In this document: piece by piece, positions 35,588 through 45,008 of the stretch | Layout: every line of letters begins with the position of its first letter | Numbering within the stretch: position 1 is the stretch's first letter | NCBI RefSeq assembly: GCF_003431975.1 | Contig: NZ_CP027116.1 | Coordinates: 186,001-250,000 of the forward strand | From: Bacillus pumilus | GTDB taxonomy: Bacteria > Bacillota > Bacilli > Bacillales > Bacillaceae | Length of the DNA: 64,000 nt | Direction of reading: 5' to 3' | Notes under the pieces: generated by a model | Database searches by the model: none | What the model saw: the letters and a program-made list of their open reading frames with translations, nothing else | Told to the model about the DNA's origin: nothing | Program-made: the position numbers and the translations under genes

Positions 35588-35640
35588 CATGAAGTGCGCA
35601 TAAAAATATACCCCCACCCCTATAAAGAGGAGGAAATACA

Positions 35641-36201
35641 ATGCAGCAACCAACCGTCATTTTAGATGCAAAAGGATTGGCATGCCCAATGCCAATTGTA
35701 AAAACGAAAAAACAGATGAATGAGCTGTTGCCGGGCGATGTGCTTGAAGTGCAGGCAACTGATAAAGGATCAGCAGCGGATCTAGCAGCATGGTCAAAAA
35801 GTGCAGGTCATGAATTTTTAGGAACAAAAGTAGAAGGCCAGGTGCTCCATCATTTGATCCGTAAGGGCGGAGCGAAACAGGAGGAGGAGCAGTCCATGAT
35901 TTCGGAAATGTCTTTGGAGACTTTTCATCAGAAGGTAAAAGAAGATCCAACTTTGTTTATTTTAGATGTACGAGAGCTGGATGAATACGAGGCAGGTCGT
36001 ATTCCAGGAGCTGTTCACATCCCTCTCGGTGAGGTTGAACAACGTGCGGAAGAATTGAGCCGAGAGACGGACATTTATCTTATCTGTCATTCTGGCAGAA
36101 GAAGTGAATTAGCTGCGCAAAAGTTAAAAGAAAAAGGATTTCATCAATTGACAAATATAGTGCCAGGCATGAATAGCTGGACAGGAGCGATTGAAAAATA
36201 G
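35641..36201 (+). CDS. yrkF: TusA-rhodanese fusion (CstA/YrkF-like)
   Basis: A 186-residue two-domain protein: a TusA domain (GLACPMPIVKTKK, Cys15) at residues 1-75 and a rhodanese domain from about residue 95 (FILDVRELDEYEAG) with active loop CHSGRRS near residue 149. It can pass persulfide sulfur between its own domains, as in S. aureus CstA, which has a third DsrE-like domain. AGAGGAGG precedes the start. A degenerate CstR-like sequence, ATACC-N6-CCTAT, lies at 35608-35623. Confidence 0.9.
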   Translation: MQQPTVILDAKGLACPMPIVKTKKQMNELLPGDVLEVQATDKGSAADLAAWSKSAGHEFLGTKVEGQVLHHLIRKGGAKQEEEQSMISEMSLETFHQKVKEDPTLFILDVRELDEYEAGRIPGAVHIPLGEVEQRAEELSRETDIYLICHSGRRSELAAQKLKEKGFHQLTNIVPGMNSWTGAIEK

Positions 36202-36215
36202 GAGTTGAATAAAAC

Positions 36216-37343
36216 ATGACGGTAAAAGCGATGACCGCAAAGCAGTTAACTAAAAAGATTGTGAACAAGGAGCCTCTCTTTTTGCTGGATGTGCGAAATC
36301 AAGCGGACGTTCAAGACTGGAAGATTGAAGGGGAAGCAATCGTAGATATGAATGTACCTTATTTTGATCTCCTGGAAGGAGTAGAGGGCATTTTGCATGA
36401 CATTCCTCATGATCGTGAAGTGTTGGTGGTTTGTGCCAAGGAAGGCTCCTCTATCATGGTGGCGGAGATGCTGTCAGAGGCGGGCAGAACGGTTCATTAT
36501 TTAGAAGGCGGTATGAAGGCGTGGAGCGAGCATCTAGAGCCAGTGAAGATCGGGAATTTAGCCGGCGGTGGAGAGTTGTACCAATTTGTGCGAATGGGTA
36601 AAGGATGCTTGTCTTATATGATCATATCGAATGGAGAAGCCGCGATTGTGGATGCAGCAAGAATGACGGATGTCTATATTCATTTTGCTAAAAAGCATGA
36701 TGCCTCTATAACTCAAGTGTTGGATACCCATCTTCATGCGGATCATATTTCTGGCGGGAAGAAACTGGCTGAACAGACGGGTGCTAGCTACTGGCTGCCG
36801 CCAAAAGATGCTGAAGAAGTGATTTTTGAATATAAACGTCTTGAAGAAGGACAGCGCATAACGATTGGAGCGGCTTCCATTGACATTCATCCCCTTTACT
36901 CACCGGGGCATACAATCGGTTCAACCTCTTTTATCGTGGATCATCAATATCTTCTTTCAGGCGATATCTTGTTCGTTGATTCGATTGGAAGACCTGATCT
37001 TGCTGGAATGGCGGAGGACTGGGTAGGTGATTTGAGAGAAACACTTTATGATCGATATGGAGCTCTTTCGAAAGACCTCATTGTTTTGCCAGCGCATTTC
37101 ATGATCATGGATGAAGTCAATGAAGACGGAAGCGTTTGGAAGGAGCTAGGCGTTCTATTTGAAGAAAATCATGGACTGAATATTGAAGATGAAGACGTAT
37201 TTAGACAAATGGTCACGAAGAATCTGCCTGCACAGCCAAATGCGTATCAAGACATTCGTCAAACCAATATGGGGAAGCTGAGCCCAGACGAGGAAGCGCA
37301 GCGCGAAATGGAAATCGGTCCAAACCGTTGTGCGATTCGGTAA
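36216..37343 (+). CDS. yrkH: Rhodanese-persulfide dioxygenase fusion (CstB/YrkH-like)
   Basis: A 375-residue protein with an N-terminal rhodanese domain ([11 protein letters not shown], putative active Cys in VCAKEGSS) and an ETHE1-type metallo-beta-lactamase domain. The metal motif is [20 protein letters not shown] and [15 protein letters not shown] follow, then LPAHF. The dioxygenase oxidises low-molecular-weight persulfide to sulfite or thiosulfate. Staphylococcal CstB has the domains in the opposite order, while Bacillus YrkH matches this order. It lies 14 bases after the TusA-rhodanese gene. Confidence 0.9.
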   Translation: MTVKAMTAKQLTKKIVNKEPLFLLDVRNQADVQDWKIEGEAIVDMNVPYFDLLEGVEGILHDIPHDREVLVVCAKEGSSIMVAEMLSEAGRTVHYLEGGMKAWSEHLEPVKIGNLAGGGELYQFVRMGKGCLSYMIISNGEAAIVDAARMTDVYIHFAKKHDASITQVLDTHLHADHISGGKKLAEQTGASYWLPPKDAEEVIFEYKRLEEGQRITIGAASIDIHPLYSPGHTIGSTSFIVDHQYLLSGDILFVDSIGRPDLAGMAEDWVGDLRETLYDRYGALSKDLIVLPAHFMIMDEVNEDGSVWKELGVLFEENHGLNIEDEDVFRQMVTKNLPAQPNAYQDIRQTNMGKLSPDEEAQREMEIGPNRCAIR

Positions 37344-37377
37344 TGTCCAATAAAATAAGAAGAGAGGAACAAATCAA

Positions 37378-37608
37378 ATGACATCAGATCAAATTTTAGA
37401 CGTAACAGGGCTTGCATGCCCAATGCCGATTATTCGGACGAAGAAAAAAATGAATGACTTGGCAGAAGGTCAAGTTTTAGAAATACATGCAACAGATAAA
37501 GGGGCTAAAGCTGACTTGGTGGCATGGGCGAAGTCAAGTGGACATGAATTGATCACGCAGACGGATGAAGGACGTGTACTGAAGTTCTGGGTGAGAAAAG
37601 GGTCCTAA
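37378..37608 (+). CDS. yrkI: TusA-like sulfur carrier (YrkI-like)
   Basis: A 76-residue TusA protein with Cys14 in TGLACPMPIIRTKK. It carries persulfide sulfur in the same relay. AGAGAGGAA is upstream. It is highly similar to the TusA domain of the fusion protein two genes earlier, suggesting duplication. Confidence 0.9.
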   Translation: MTSDQILDVTGLACPMPIIRTKKKMNDLAEGQVLEIHATDKGAKADLVAWAKSSGHELITQTDEGRVLKFWVRKGS

Positions 37609-37666
37609 AGGATGTAGGGGTATCTGCTGAAGATCCCCTTTTCCTTTTGCAAAGGAGGAGACCAGC

Positions 37667-38443
37667 GTGGATTTTGCGTTTTTGATTACACTTTTTATCA
37701 TCGGATGTATTGGTTCCTTCTTATCAGGAATGGTGGGGATTGGGGGATCGGTGATCAACTATCCCATGCTGCTTTATATCCCACCTCTCGTTGGTGTGAT
37801 GGCGCTATCAGCACATGAGGTATCAGGGATTGGCGCCATTCAAGTGCTTTTTTCAACGCTCGGTGGTGTCTTGGCCTATCGGAAAAGCGGATTTTTACAC
37901 CGGTCGTTGATTTTATATATGGGAATCAGTATATTGGCGGGCAGCTTATTAGGCAGTTATGTATCTCACTTTATGCCTGAGAATGGGATGAATCTCATCT
38001 ACGGATTGCTCGCCATTGTGGCTGTAATCCTCATGCTGATTCCCAAAAAGGGACAGCGTGCAGAGGCAGAGGGAGAAGTCACTTTTCATAAAGGGCTGGC
38101 GTCAGGTATTGCCTTTGTCATTGGCAGTATTTCCGGGGTGTTAGGTGCGGGTGGAGCATTTATATTGGTGCCGGTGATGCTGTCTGTTTTAAAAATTCCT
38201 GTCCGGATGACGATTGCGTCTTCACTTGCGATTACGTTTCTATCAGCGATAGGTGCATCGACTGGAAAAATATTGACGGGTCAAGTCATGCTTCTTCCTG
38301 CGGTTGTTCTGATGCTGGCAAGTTTAGCAGCTGCGCCCATTGGTGCTAAGGTTGGTCAGAAAATCAATGCCGTCTACTTGCAATGGGCACTCGCTGTGAT
38401 GATTACGGCGACAGCGGTCAAAATTTGGCTGGATTTATTATAA
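37667..38443 (+). CDS. yrkJ: TauE/SafE-family transporter (YrkJ-like)
   Basis: A 258-residue membrane protein with about eight helices and the duplicated TauE pattern ([13 protein letters not shown] near residue 24 and [13 protein letters not shown] near residue 160). In cst/yrk clusters it probably exports sulfite or related sulfur oxyanions made by the dioxygenase. The GTG start follows AAAGGAGGAG. It is the last gene of the operon. Confidence 0.88.
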   Translation: MDFAFLITLFIIGCIGSFLSGMVGIGGSVINYPMLLYIPPLVGVMALSAHEVSGIGAIQVLFSTLGGVLAYRKSGFLHRSLILYMGISILAGSLLGSYVSHFMPENGMNLIYGLLAIVAVILMLIPKKGQRAEAEGEVTFHKGLASGIAFVIGSISGVLGAGGAFILVPVMLSVLKIPVRMTIASSLAITFLSAIGASTGKILTGQVMLLPAVVLMLASLAAAPIGAKVGQKINAVYLQWALAVMITATAVKIWLDLL

Positions 38444-38479
38444 AAAAGACCAACAGAGCAAGTATGTTGGTCTTTTTTA
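38442..38479. terminator. Shared terminator of the sulfur operon and the convergent small gene
   Basis: AAAAAAGACCAACA and TGTTGGTCTTTTTT with an eight-base loop. The T run overlaps the stop codon of the converging 58-residue gene. Confidence 0.85.
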
Positions 38480-38653
38480 TTTGATGTCATCGTGCTCGAT
38501 ATATGTTTCAAGGGCTGGATGGTATTCTTTTTGATAATGAAGGTTGGGGCATGTTTTCACGACTTTGCCTTGTAGGGCATTGGACTTTGAGACTTCTAAT
38601 GCTGATTTACATTTAGGGCAGCGTTCGGCAAACAGTGAGGGCCAGCGCTTCAT
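38477..38653 (-). CDS. Small Cys-rich (zinc-ribbon-like) protein of 58 residues
   Basis: A short gene reading MKRWPSLFAERCPKCKSAL at the start, with CPKC at residues 12-15, a third Cys at residue 35 and His at residue 39, a pattern fit for zinc. A GGAGTGGTG ribosome binding site lies four bases before the ATG, and the stop abuts the shared terminator. It could regulate or chaperone within the sulfur cluster or be independent. The family is not recognised. Confidence 0.7.
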   Translation of the reverse strand: MKRWPSLFAERCPKCKSALEVSKSNALQGKVVKTCPNLHYQKEYHPALETYIEHDDIK

Positions 38654-38750
38654 AGATCACCACTCCAGTTTAAAGTCTTAAAAACCGATTATATTAATAT
38701 GAATTATAGGGGATCGTGTGAATGCGGTCAATGGGTATTTGGCTCTTTTT

Positions 38751-38782
38751 AACAAAAAAGAAGCATCGTGAAGGATGCTTCT
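38751..38782 (-). terminator. Intrinsic terminator after proS
   Basis: On the minus strand GAAGCATC-N6-GATGCTTC is followed by T6. Confidence 0.85.
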
Positions 38783-38798
38783 CTTTCTTCCATATCAA

Positions 38799-40232
38799 TT
38801 AGTAGGCTTTCGCCCAGAACACTATATCTGAAGCAGGTTTCCCGCAGCAGACACATGTGTCAGAAATGGATTCCTGTTCAAATGGAATACATCGTGAGGT
38901 CGCCCCAGTTTTTTCTTTGATGTCGTTCTCACAGGCCTCGTCACCGCACCACATGGCTTTAATTAATCGATTTTCTTCTGAAAGAATGCGCTCAATGTCT
39001 TCGACGGTGTGCGCTTTTGATGTTTTTTCATGTAATCGTTCTTTTGCTTTTTCGTACATCGTCCGTTGAATATCTTCAAGCGTGGATGTGATGTTTTGTT
39101 CAAGTGCATCTAATGTGACCGCTTGTTTTTCACCAGTGTCTCGTCTTGCGAGCATCACCTGTCCTTTTTCGATGTCCTTTGGTCCCACTTCGACACGTAG
39201 AGGAATGCCCTGCATTTCACACTCATTGAACTTCCAGCCTGGCTGTTTATCACTTGCATCGATGTCAGCACGTGCGATGTGAGTGAGTCGATCTTTTAAT
39301 TCATAGGCATGGTCCAGTACACCTTCTTTATGGGAAGCAATTGGCACAACACGTACCTGAGTTGGCGCAATGTTTGGCGGCAGAACGAGCCCTCTGTCAT
39401 CACCATGGACCATAATCATGGCGCCAATGATTCTCGTGGTGAAGCCCCAAGAGGTTTGCTGGACATGCTCTAGTTTTCCTTCACGGTTTAAGAATTCGAT
39501 GCCAAATGCTTTGGCAAATCCGTTCCCGAAGAAGTGAGAAGTGGCAGTTTGCAGCGCTTTTCCATCGTGCATCAAGCTTTCGACCGTATAGGTGAAGCGG
39601 GCACCGGCGAATTTTTCCTTCTCTGTTTTTCTTCCTTTAATGACAGGAATGGCAAGGAGCTCTTCGCAAAGAGAAGCGTAGACGTGGAGCATTCTTTCTG
39701 TCTCCTCAATCGCTTCTTGCTCCGTCTCATGGCATGTGTGTCCTTCCTGCCATAGAAATTCAAGCGTTCTCAGGAATGGGCGTGTGGTCTTTTCCCAGCG
39801 GACGACATTCGCCCATTGGTTATAAAGCTTCGGTAAATCACGGTAGGAATGAATGATGTTTTTATAATGCTCAGCGAACAGTACTTCAGAGGTTGGTCTG
39901 ACGCAGAGCCTTTCCTGTAATTCGGATTCACCCCCATGTGTGACCCACGCTACTTCAGGGGCAAAGCCCTCGATGTGGTCTTTTTCCTGCTGCAGCAGAC
40001 TTTCTGGGATAAAGAGCGGCATATACACATTCTCATGCCCCGTTTCTTTGATTTGATGATCAAGTTCGTCGCGAATATTCTCCCAAATTTTAAAGCCGTA
40101 TGGCTGAATGATCATACTGCCTCTAACGCTTGAATAATCAACGAGACGCGCCTTTGTGACAACATCTGTATACCACTGGGCAAAGTCTTCTTCCATGCTA
40201 GTAATTTTCTCAACAAATTGTTTCTTTGACAT
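38799..40232 (-). CDS. proS: Prolyl-tRNA synthetase, archaeal/eukaryal-like short type (ProS type 3)
   Basis: A 477-residue class II synthetase. RPTSE near residue 110, the motif 2 region [23 protein letters not shown] and the motif 3-like [10 protein letters not shown] fit the enzyme, and a C-terminal zinc-type tail has [11 protein letters not shown] and CVCCGK. It lacks the ~180-residue editing insert of the bacterial ~560-residue ProS. The start is ATG 40232 with AAAGGAGGAAC upstream. A T-box leader controls it. Most bacilli carry the long bacterial ProS near rseP-polC, so this is probably a second, regulated copy. Confidence 0.93.
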   Translation of the reverse strand: MSKKQFVEKITSMEEDFAQWYTDVVTKARLVDYSSVRGSMIIQPYGFKIWENIRDELDHQIKETGHENVYMPLFIPESLLQQEKDHIEGFAPEVAWVTHGGESELQERLCVRPTSEVLFAEHYKNIIHSYRDLPKLYNQWANVVRWEKTTRPFLRTLEFLWQEGHTCHETEQEAIEETERMLHVYASLCEELLAIPVIKGRKTEKEKFAGARFTYTVESLMHDGKALQTATSHFFGNGFAKAFGIEFLNREGKLEHVQQTSWGFTTRIIGAMIMVHGDDRGLVLPPNIAPTQVRVVPIASHKEGVLDHAYELKDRLTHIARADIDASDKQPGWKFNECEMQGIPLRVEVGPKDIEKGQVMLARRDTGEKQAVTLDALEQNITSTLEDIQRTMYEKAKERLHEKTSKAHTVEDIERILSEENRLIKAMWCGDEACENDIKEKTGATSRCIPFEQESISDTCVCCGKPASDIVFWAKAY

Positions 40233-40255
40233 TGCATGTTCCTCCTTTATAAATG

Positions 40256-40500
40256 CAAAAAAGCTGTGCTTTAAGTTAGGGACCATTCCTGGTGGTACCA
40301 CCCTAATTTAAAGCACAGCTTTACACTCGATCATGATAACGGTATGAACCGCTGTATGAAACAGAACTAAATCGGCAGGTTCACTTGAAGATGTCAGTAG
40401 GAACTTCTCAGCATCGTTCCCTCTCTGTTAAAGGTCAATTCAAGCTACTATTCCAGATCTACGTTGATCAATGTTCGTTGATTTTTCATCAGTTTACCTG
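40256..40500 (-). promoter_or_regulatory. Proline T-box leader of proS
   Basis: On the minus strand the leader has the AGTA element of the specifier loop, the GAGAGGGAA stem-I region, and the T-box core AGGGTGGTACCACC (about 40295-40308). A terminator pairs AAAGCTGTGCTTTAA with TTAAAGCACAGCTTTTTT (40256-40323). Opposite AGTA, the segment GAACCT places a CCT proline codon at 40377-40379, in agreement with the gene. Uncharged tRNA-Pro should stabilise the antiterminator and raise ProS. Confidence 0.9.
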
Positions 40501-40599
40501 TAATTGCAGGAGAAAGCAAGTTGTTCTGAAGTTTCTTTTCATGCTGTTCTGAGTGCTTTGTCTGATCGTGAATTTGCAGTCATTTCCTATTTTTACAGC

Positions 40600-40628
40600 T
40601 TGCCAGTTATGTAAGCATATGCTAATAT
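40600..40628 (+). promoter_or_regulatory. Promoter of the pbuE transcript
   Basis: TTGCCA (40600-40605), 17 bases, TAATAT (40623-40628), starting RNA near 40635, just ahead of the riboswitch aptamer. Confidence 0.7.
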
Positions 40629-40645
40629 ATTTGAAGAAAAAAATA

Positions 40646-40747
40646 GACTTGTATAACCTCAATAATATGGTTTGAGGGTTTCTACCAGGATCCGATAAAT
40701 CCTGATTACAAAAGCGTGCTTTCCTTTTTTGTAATCAGGGTTTTTTT
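40646..40747 (+). promoter_or_regulatory. Adenine riboswitch with terminator
   Basis: The purine aptamer is clear: TATAACCTCAATAATATGG, GGGTTTCTACCAGG, CCGATAAATCCTGATTACA. The discriminating base (position 74 of the xpt numbering) is T at 40706 (GATTAC rather than GACTAC), which specifies adenine over guanine. The 3' side of the aptamer, CCTGATTACAAAA, also pairs with TTTTGTAATCAGG followed by T7, a terminator. Adenine should favour the aptamer and let transcription into pbuE proceed, as for B. subtilis ydhL/pbuE. Confidence 0.95.
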
Positions 40748-40805
40748 GTTTGTCTTCACCCTGTATCAAAAGTGAAAGCGATGATATAGAGAAGGGATGT
40801 TAGAC

Positions 40806-41978
40806 ATGAACTGGAGAGTATATTTATTAGCCGTTTCTACTTTTGCGGTTGGATTAGTTGAGCTTGTGGTCGGGGGCATTTTGCCAAGTTTGGCAGAGGA
40901 CCTCAATGTATCTCTTGCAACAGCTGGGCAGCTCATCACCGTATTTGCCATTGTGTATGCCATTTCAGCACCTGTGCTGCTGACTGCCACAGCTAAAATT
41001 GAACGAAAGCGTCTTTATTTAATCGCGTTATTGGTGTTTACAATAGGAAATGTGTTCACTTATTTTAGTTCAACCTTTGCCCTTGTCATGATCTCGCGGG
41101 TATTGATTGCGATGAGCACAGCGCTTGTTGTGGTTCTGTCTCTCACGATCACTGCTAAATTGGTGGAACCAGCGCATCGTGCGAAGGCTTTAGGGCTGAT
41201 TTTTATAGGAATTAGTTCTTCACTTGTTCTCGGTGTACCGATCGGTATTTTTATTACAGAGAGCTTTGGCTGGAGAGTGATGTTTTTAGGAATCAGTATT
41301 CTGTCCGCCATATCCATGGTACTGATTTATTTTCTATTGGAGAAAATGCCTGTTGAAAAAGTCACACCTCTTAGGGAGCAAATTCGTTCTTTAGGGCATC
41401 CGAAAATTTTTAGCGCACATTTGATCAGTTTGTTTATGCTTGCAGGTCATTATATGCTTTATTCTTATTTCACTCCATTTTTAATGGAAGTTCTGCATAT
41501 GACTCCGTTTTGGATTAGTATTTGTTATTTGGTCTTCGGGCTTGCGTCTATAGGCGGGAATGGATTTGGCGGCTGGCTTAGTGACAAGCTGGGTTCAGGG
41601 AAAGCCATTTTGCTGGTGACAATCGCGTTTGCGGTTGTGATGTTTACCATTCCTTATACAGCGGGTGTGTTTGTGCTCTTTATGATCATGGTTGTCCTAT
41701 GGGGAGCGCTCAGCTGGGCATTGACGCCTGCTTTGCAGAGTTATTTGATTCAAACAGATCCTGTGACGTCTGATATTCAGCAAAGTTTAAATACATCTGC
41801 TTTGCAAATCGGGATCTCGATTGGATCAGCGGTTGGCGGTGTCATGTTTACGATGACCGGTTCATCTATTGATCTGGCTAAATTCGGTGCAGTGTTTGTG
41901 CTGATAGCCTTTAGCTGTGCGGTGATTTCGTTGAAGAGACCGCCGCTTTATATGGATCGTCAGCATCATGCTGAATAG
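40806..41978 (+). CDS. pbuE: Purine efflux transporter PbuE
   Basis: A 390-residue major-facilitator pump with twelve helices and the DHA1-type opening AVSTFAVGLVELVVGGILPSLAEDL. In B. subtilis PbuE exports hypoxanthine and other purines when adenine accumulates, and the adenine riboswitch directly upstream supports the same role. ATG 40806 is nine bases after AGAAGGG; an in-frame ATG at 40797 falls too close to that site. It is monocistronic. Confidence 0.93.
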   Translation: MNWRVYLLAVSTFAVGLVELVVGGILPSLAEDLNVSLATAGQLITVFAIVYAISAPVLLTATAKIERKRLYLIALLVFTIGNVFTYFSSTFALVMISRVLIAMSTALVVVLSLTITAKLVEPAHRAKALGLIFIGISSSLVLGVPIGIFITESFGWRVMFLGISILSAISMVLIYFLLEKMPVEKVTPLREQIRSLGHPKIFSAHLISLFMLAGHYMLYSYFTPFLMEVLHMTPFWISICYLVFGLASIGGNGFGGWLSDKLGSGKAILLVTIAFAVVMFTIPYTAGVFVLFMIMVVLWGALSWALTPALQSYLIQTDPVTSDIQQSLNTSALQIGISIGSAVGGVMFTMTGSSIDLAKFGAVFVLIAFSCAVISLKRPPLYMDRQHHAE

Positions 41979-41979
41979 A

Positions 41980-42018
41980 AGACAAAGGACTAAAATAAAC
42001 ATCATTTTAGCCCTTTGT
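41980..42018 (+). other. Long hairpin after pbuE
   Basis: GACAAAGGACTAAAAT pairs with ATTTTAGCCCTTTGTC across a seven-base loop, with one mismatch. It precedes the true terminator and may protect the mRNA 3' end. Confidence 0.5.
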
Positions 42019-42030
42019 CAACAATCTGTA

Positions 42031-42056
42031 GCTGCCTATCATTAGGCAGCTTTTTT
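42031..42056 (+). terminator. Intrinsic terminator after pbuE
   Basis: GCTGCCTA and TAGGCAGC with a short loop, then T6. Confidence 0.88.
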
Positions 42057-42167
42057 GATATTTATTTTTGTTCGTTTTTACTTCACATATTCTCTTTGCA
42101 ACCAGCTTGTTTGCCGCACGCTTGGTCAGTAATCTAAAAAGAGAGAAAGGTGCAAGGAGGAATGGGA

Positions 42168-43526
42168 GTGAAGAAGACGGGAAAGAAGCGTTCGACAGGT
42201 ACAGCTTCCTTTTATCAAATAGCGTGGAGGTGGCATTTTTATGCGGGATTGATTTTTATGCCTATTCTTGTGCTACTTGCTGTAACAGGAGCTATTTATT
42301 TGTTTAAGCCGCAAATTGAGGAATCGATGTACTATAAGCTTTACCATGTGAAGGCTGAAGGAGAGAAGATAGCTCCTACTAAACAGATCGAAGCGGTAAA
42401 GGAGGCCTATCCAAATTCAGAGCTAACAAGGTATCAGCCGGGGGAAGGAAAGACGCGTTCAGCTGAAATCGGTTTTAGACAAAATGAGGAGACATATACA
42501 GCTTATGTGAACCCCTATACAGGGCAAGTATTAGGGCGAATGAAGGATGAAACGAAATTTATGAACCGTGTGGAGGAAATACACGGGGAACTGATGGCAG
42601 GAACGATCGGTGACCGAATCGTTGAACTGACGGCCTGCTGGGGCGCTGTTCTTATCGTAACGGGTATTTATTTATGGTGGCCACGAATGCCAAAGTGCAT
42701 CAGTGGTGTTGTCATTCCACGTTTGACAAAAGGTAAAAGGCTGCTCATACGTGATTTGCATGTAGTTCCAGCCTTTTGGGTATCGGCAGGTATGTTATTT
42801 CTCATCTTAACGGGACTTCCATGGTCCGGTTTATGGGGAAATGAATTTCAAAAGTTTGCTACAAATACAGGCGAAGGATATCCACCATCTGTATGGGTTG
42901 GGGATAAACCAACCTCACAAGTTAAAACAGAGGAAGTAGCTGATGTCCCGTGGGCAGCTGAGAAGATGGATGTCCCTTCTTCTGATCAATCCTCTTTTTT
43001 AAAGCTATCTATGGATGATGTTGTGCGCATCGCAAATGACCAGAAGGTGCATCCAGCTTATCAAGTGTATGTTCCGCAAACGGAAGACGGTGTTTATACA
43101 TTGTCGGTCTTTCCGCCAAAGGCACAAGATGAAGCGACCGTCCATCTCGATCAATACACGGGAGCGGTTCTAGCTGACTATCGATATGACCAGTATGGCT
43201 GGCTAGGGAAAACCATTGCCTTTGGTATTACATTACATAAAGGAACAGAATTTGGACTAGCGAATCAACTGGTTGGTTTACTCGTATGTACAGGGATTGT
43301 TGGGATTGTGATCAGTGGGTTTTTGCTTTGGCTGAATCGAAAACCAAATGATTCATTAGGTGCACCAAAAGCGCCGGCAAAAGGCAGATTAAAGTGGTTT
43401 GTCTTGCTTCTTGTTGGGTTAGGAATTATTTTTCCGCTTGTCGGTCTATCGCTCATCATTGTGCTGCTGATAGATCTATTGATCATTCAGAGAATCCCGA
43501 GACTGAAGCGATTTTTAGGTGCATAA
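42168..43526 (+). CDS. PepSY-domain membrane protein (PiuB-like)
   Basis: A 452-residue membrane protein with four to six helices: IAWRWHFYAGLIFMPILVLL at the N-terminus, a GIYLWWPR helix near residue 180, and C-terminal helices. PepSY-type domains lie between them (TRYQPGEGKTRSAEIGF and the VYVPQTEDGVYTLSVFP region). The family is linked to iron/haem uptake and membrane electron transfer. I favour the GTG at 42168, seven bases after AAGGAGG; the ATG two codons earlier is too close. It is followed after 18 bases by a YtkA-like lipoprotein. Confidence 0.85.
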   Translation: MKKTGKKRSTGTASFYQIAWRWHFYAGLIFMPILVLLAVTGAIYLFKPQIEESMYYKLYHVKAEGEKIAPTKQIEAVKEAYPNSELTRYQPGEGKTRSAEIGFRQNEETYTAYVNPYTGQVLGRMKDETKFMNRVEEIHGELMAGTIGDRIVELTACWGAVLIVTGIYLWWPRMPKCISGVVIPRLTKGKRLLIRDLHVVPAFWVSAGMLFLILTGLPWSGLWGNEFQKFATNTGEGYPPSVWVGDKPTSQVKTEEVADVPWAAEKMDVPSSDQSSFLKLSMDDVVRIANDQKVHPAYQVYVPQTEDGVYTLSVFPPKAQDEATVHLDQYTGAVLADYRYDQYGWLGKTIAFGITLHKGTEFGLANQLVGLLVCTGIVGIVISGFLLWLNRKPNDSLGAPKAPAKGRLKWFVLLLVGLGIIFPLVGLSLIIVLLIDLLIIQRIPRLKRFLGA

Positions 43527-43544
43527 AATAAGGAGGGATAGGTG

Positions 43545-44000
43545 ATGAAAAAAGGTTGGATTCTGGTCTTCCTCTTGATGTTCCTAACGGCTTGTCAGCT
43601 CGATCCGAATACGGAGGAGCTTTACGAAAAAACAGCATCAATTCACGTAAACACTAATTTACCGAGTCACATATCGAGTCCGAAAGAGCAAGCGTTTCGT
43701 ATTTTCATCAAAGAAAATAATCAACCAATTCAGGCATCATCCGACATCAAAATAGGTGTATCGAAATATGGTGAGGATATTCAAAATGTAGTAAAAACTG
43801 AATCGAAAGGGGAAGGTGTGTATACAGCTAGCTATACGTTCCCTGAGGATGGTTTATATGATATACGGCTAGAAGTGAAAACTGCGGGTCAGCACATCAT
43901 GCCAACAAAACGAGTGGCTGTTGGTCATCTAACAGAAGAGGAGAAAGCGATCTTACAAAACAAGCAGAAAAAAGAGAAACAAACCCATTCTCATCATTAA
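43545..44000 (+). CDS. YtkA-like lipoprotein
   Basis: A 151-residue lipoprotein with lipobox FLTAC (Cys near residue 17) and a beta-rich YtkA/FixH-type domain (GVSKYGEDIQ, YTASYTFPEDGLYDIRLEV). It ends in a His-rich tail (THSHH). Such proteins often accompany metal or haem-related membrane proteins. It is co-transcribed with the PepSY protein. ATG 43545 is eight bases after AAGGAGG. Confidence 0.82.
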   Translation: MKKGWILVFLLMFLTACQLDPNTEELYEKTASIHVNTNLPSHISSPKEQAFRIFIKENNQPIQASSDIKIGVSKYGEDIQNVVKTESKGEGVYTASYTFPEDGLYDIRLEVKTAGQHIMPTKRVAVGHLTEEEKAILQNKQKKEKQTHSHH

Positions 44001-44007
44001 AAAAGAC

Positions 44008-44039
44008 CAAGGGGAGGTGTGTGATACCTCTCCTTTTTA
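44008..44039. terminator. Terminator after the ytkA-like gene
   Basis: AAGGGGAGGT and ACCTCTCCTT with a seven-base loop, followed by T3 on the plus strand. It overlaps the stop region of the convergent acetyltransferase gene. Confidence 0.75.
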
Positions 44040-44807
44040 TGTGTCAAAAACAACTATTTCGCCAATCGGCTGAAAACCGGCACGTTGGTAAATGTTTTTG
44101 CCGTCAGCTGATGCTTGTAGCATCACACACTTTTGTTTGTTCACTGTCTGTGTCAGTAGGTAATGAAACATGTCACTGCCAAGGCCTTTTCCGCGGTGTT
44201 CTGCCCTTGTGATGACATCATAAATACCGTAGCTATCGTTTGCCTCGAGTAATAAGCCTGTTGTGACCGGCTTGTGGTCTGCATAACCTACAAACATGCG
44301 AGCTTTTGAATGTAATGATTCAATTGAAAAATGTTGAAAATAGTCTTCTAAGGCGATCGCCTCTGGTGATTCTATGAATAGCTCGATAAAGATATTTTTG
44401 TAATCAAACAGCGTCTGATCATCGAGTACTTCCTTGAATGTAAGCAGTGAAGAGGTGACTGGGTCAATACCTTCTGTCTGCTCAAGCATCATGATTGTAT
44501 TACGTTCCGCCTCTTCAAACTGATATTCCTTTAATAAATCAGCCCAATCAGGATGAAGCAGGCGGTGATCTACCCACGTACTGAAGGATTGTTTCTTTGA
44601 TTGTAAGTGTTCAATGGCAGCTTTCACTTTTTTTGGATTTTGGATTTGAGCTGATGTGGGTAAGAGCAAATTGAACGTGTCAGTCGATATATGAGTATTT
44701 GATAGAACGAAATCATCCGCTGCAAGGAAGGTTCCGTTCACAGCAGAAGAAAACAGGTGTATCTTTTCTTCTAATTGGCGAAGGGCCATTTGTTGTTCAG
44801 GTTTCAT
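44037..44807 (-). CDS. GNAT family N-acetyltransferase
   Basis: A 256-residue protein. The C-terminal half is a GNAT domain with the acetyl-CoA loop HRGKGLGSDMFHYLL near residue 205 and QASADGKNIYQRAGFQPIGE at the end. The N-terminal ~110 residues are a less conserved extension. The substrate is unknown. It is monocistronic and convergent with the ytkA-like gene. Confidence 0.85.
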   Translation of the reverse strand: MKPEQQMALRQLEEKIHLFSSAVNGTFLAADDFVLSNTHISTDTFNLLLPTSAQIQNPKKVKAAIEHLQSKKQSFSTWVDHRLLHPDWADLLKEYQFEEAERNTIMMLEQTEGIDPVTSSLLTFKEVLDDQTLFDYKNIFIELFIESPEAIALEDYFQHFSIESLHSKARMFVGYADHKPVTTGLLLEANDSYGIYDVITRAEHRGKGLGSDMFHYLLTQTVNKQKCVMLQASADGKNIYQRAGFQPIGEIVVFDT

Positions 44808-45008
44808 TTAGCTCACCTTTTCATTTTGATAAATTGGATGACATCCCCATGATTATAGCATGTGACAGGATGAGGGGAATCTAGTATAAAAGTGCATATG
44901 CAATTTTCAGGTCCGATGTCCTATTATTTTACTCACATCGACATTTCTTTTGACTCCTATCTTAATTATTAGTACCATTTTATTAACCAGTTAAGAGTGG
45001 AGGTTCAG

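Noticed and set aside
35608..35623. Fourth CstR operator
   Set aside because: ATACC-N6-CCTAT has only one good half-site; mentioned with the gene but not called as an operator.
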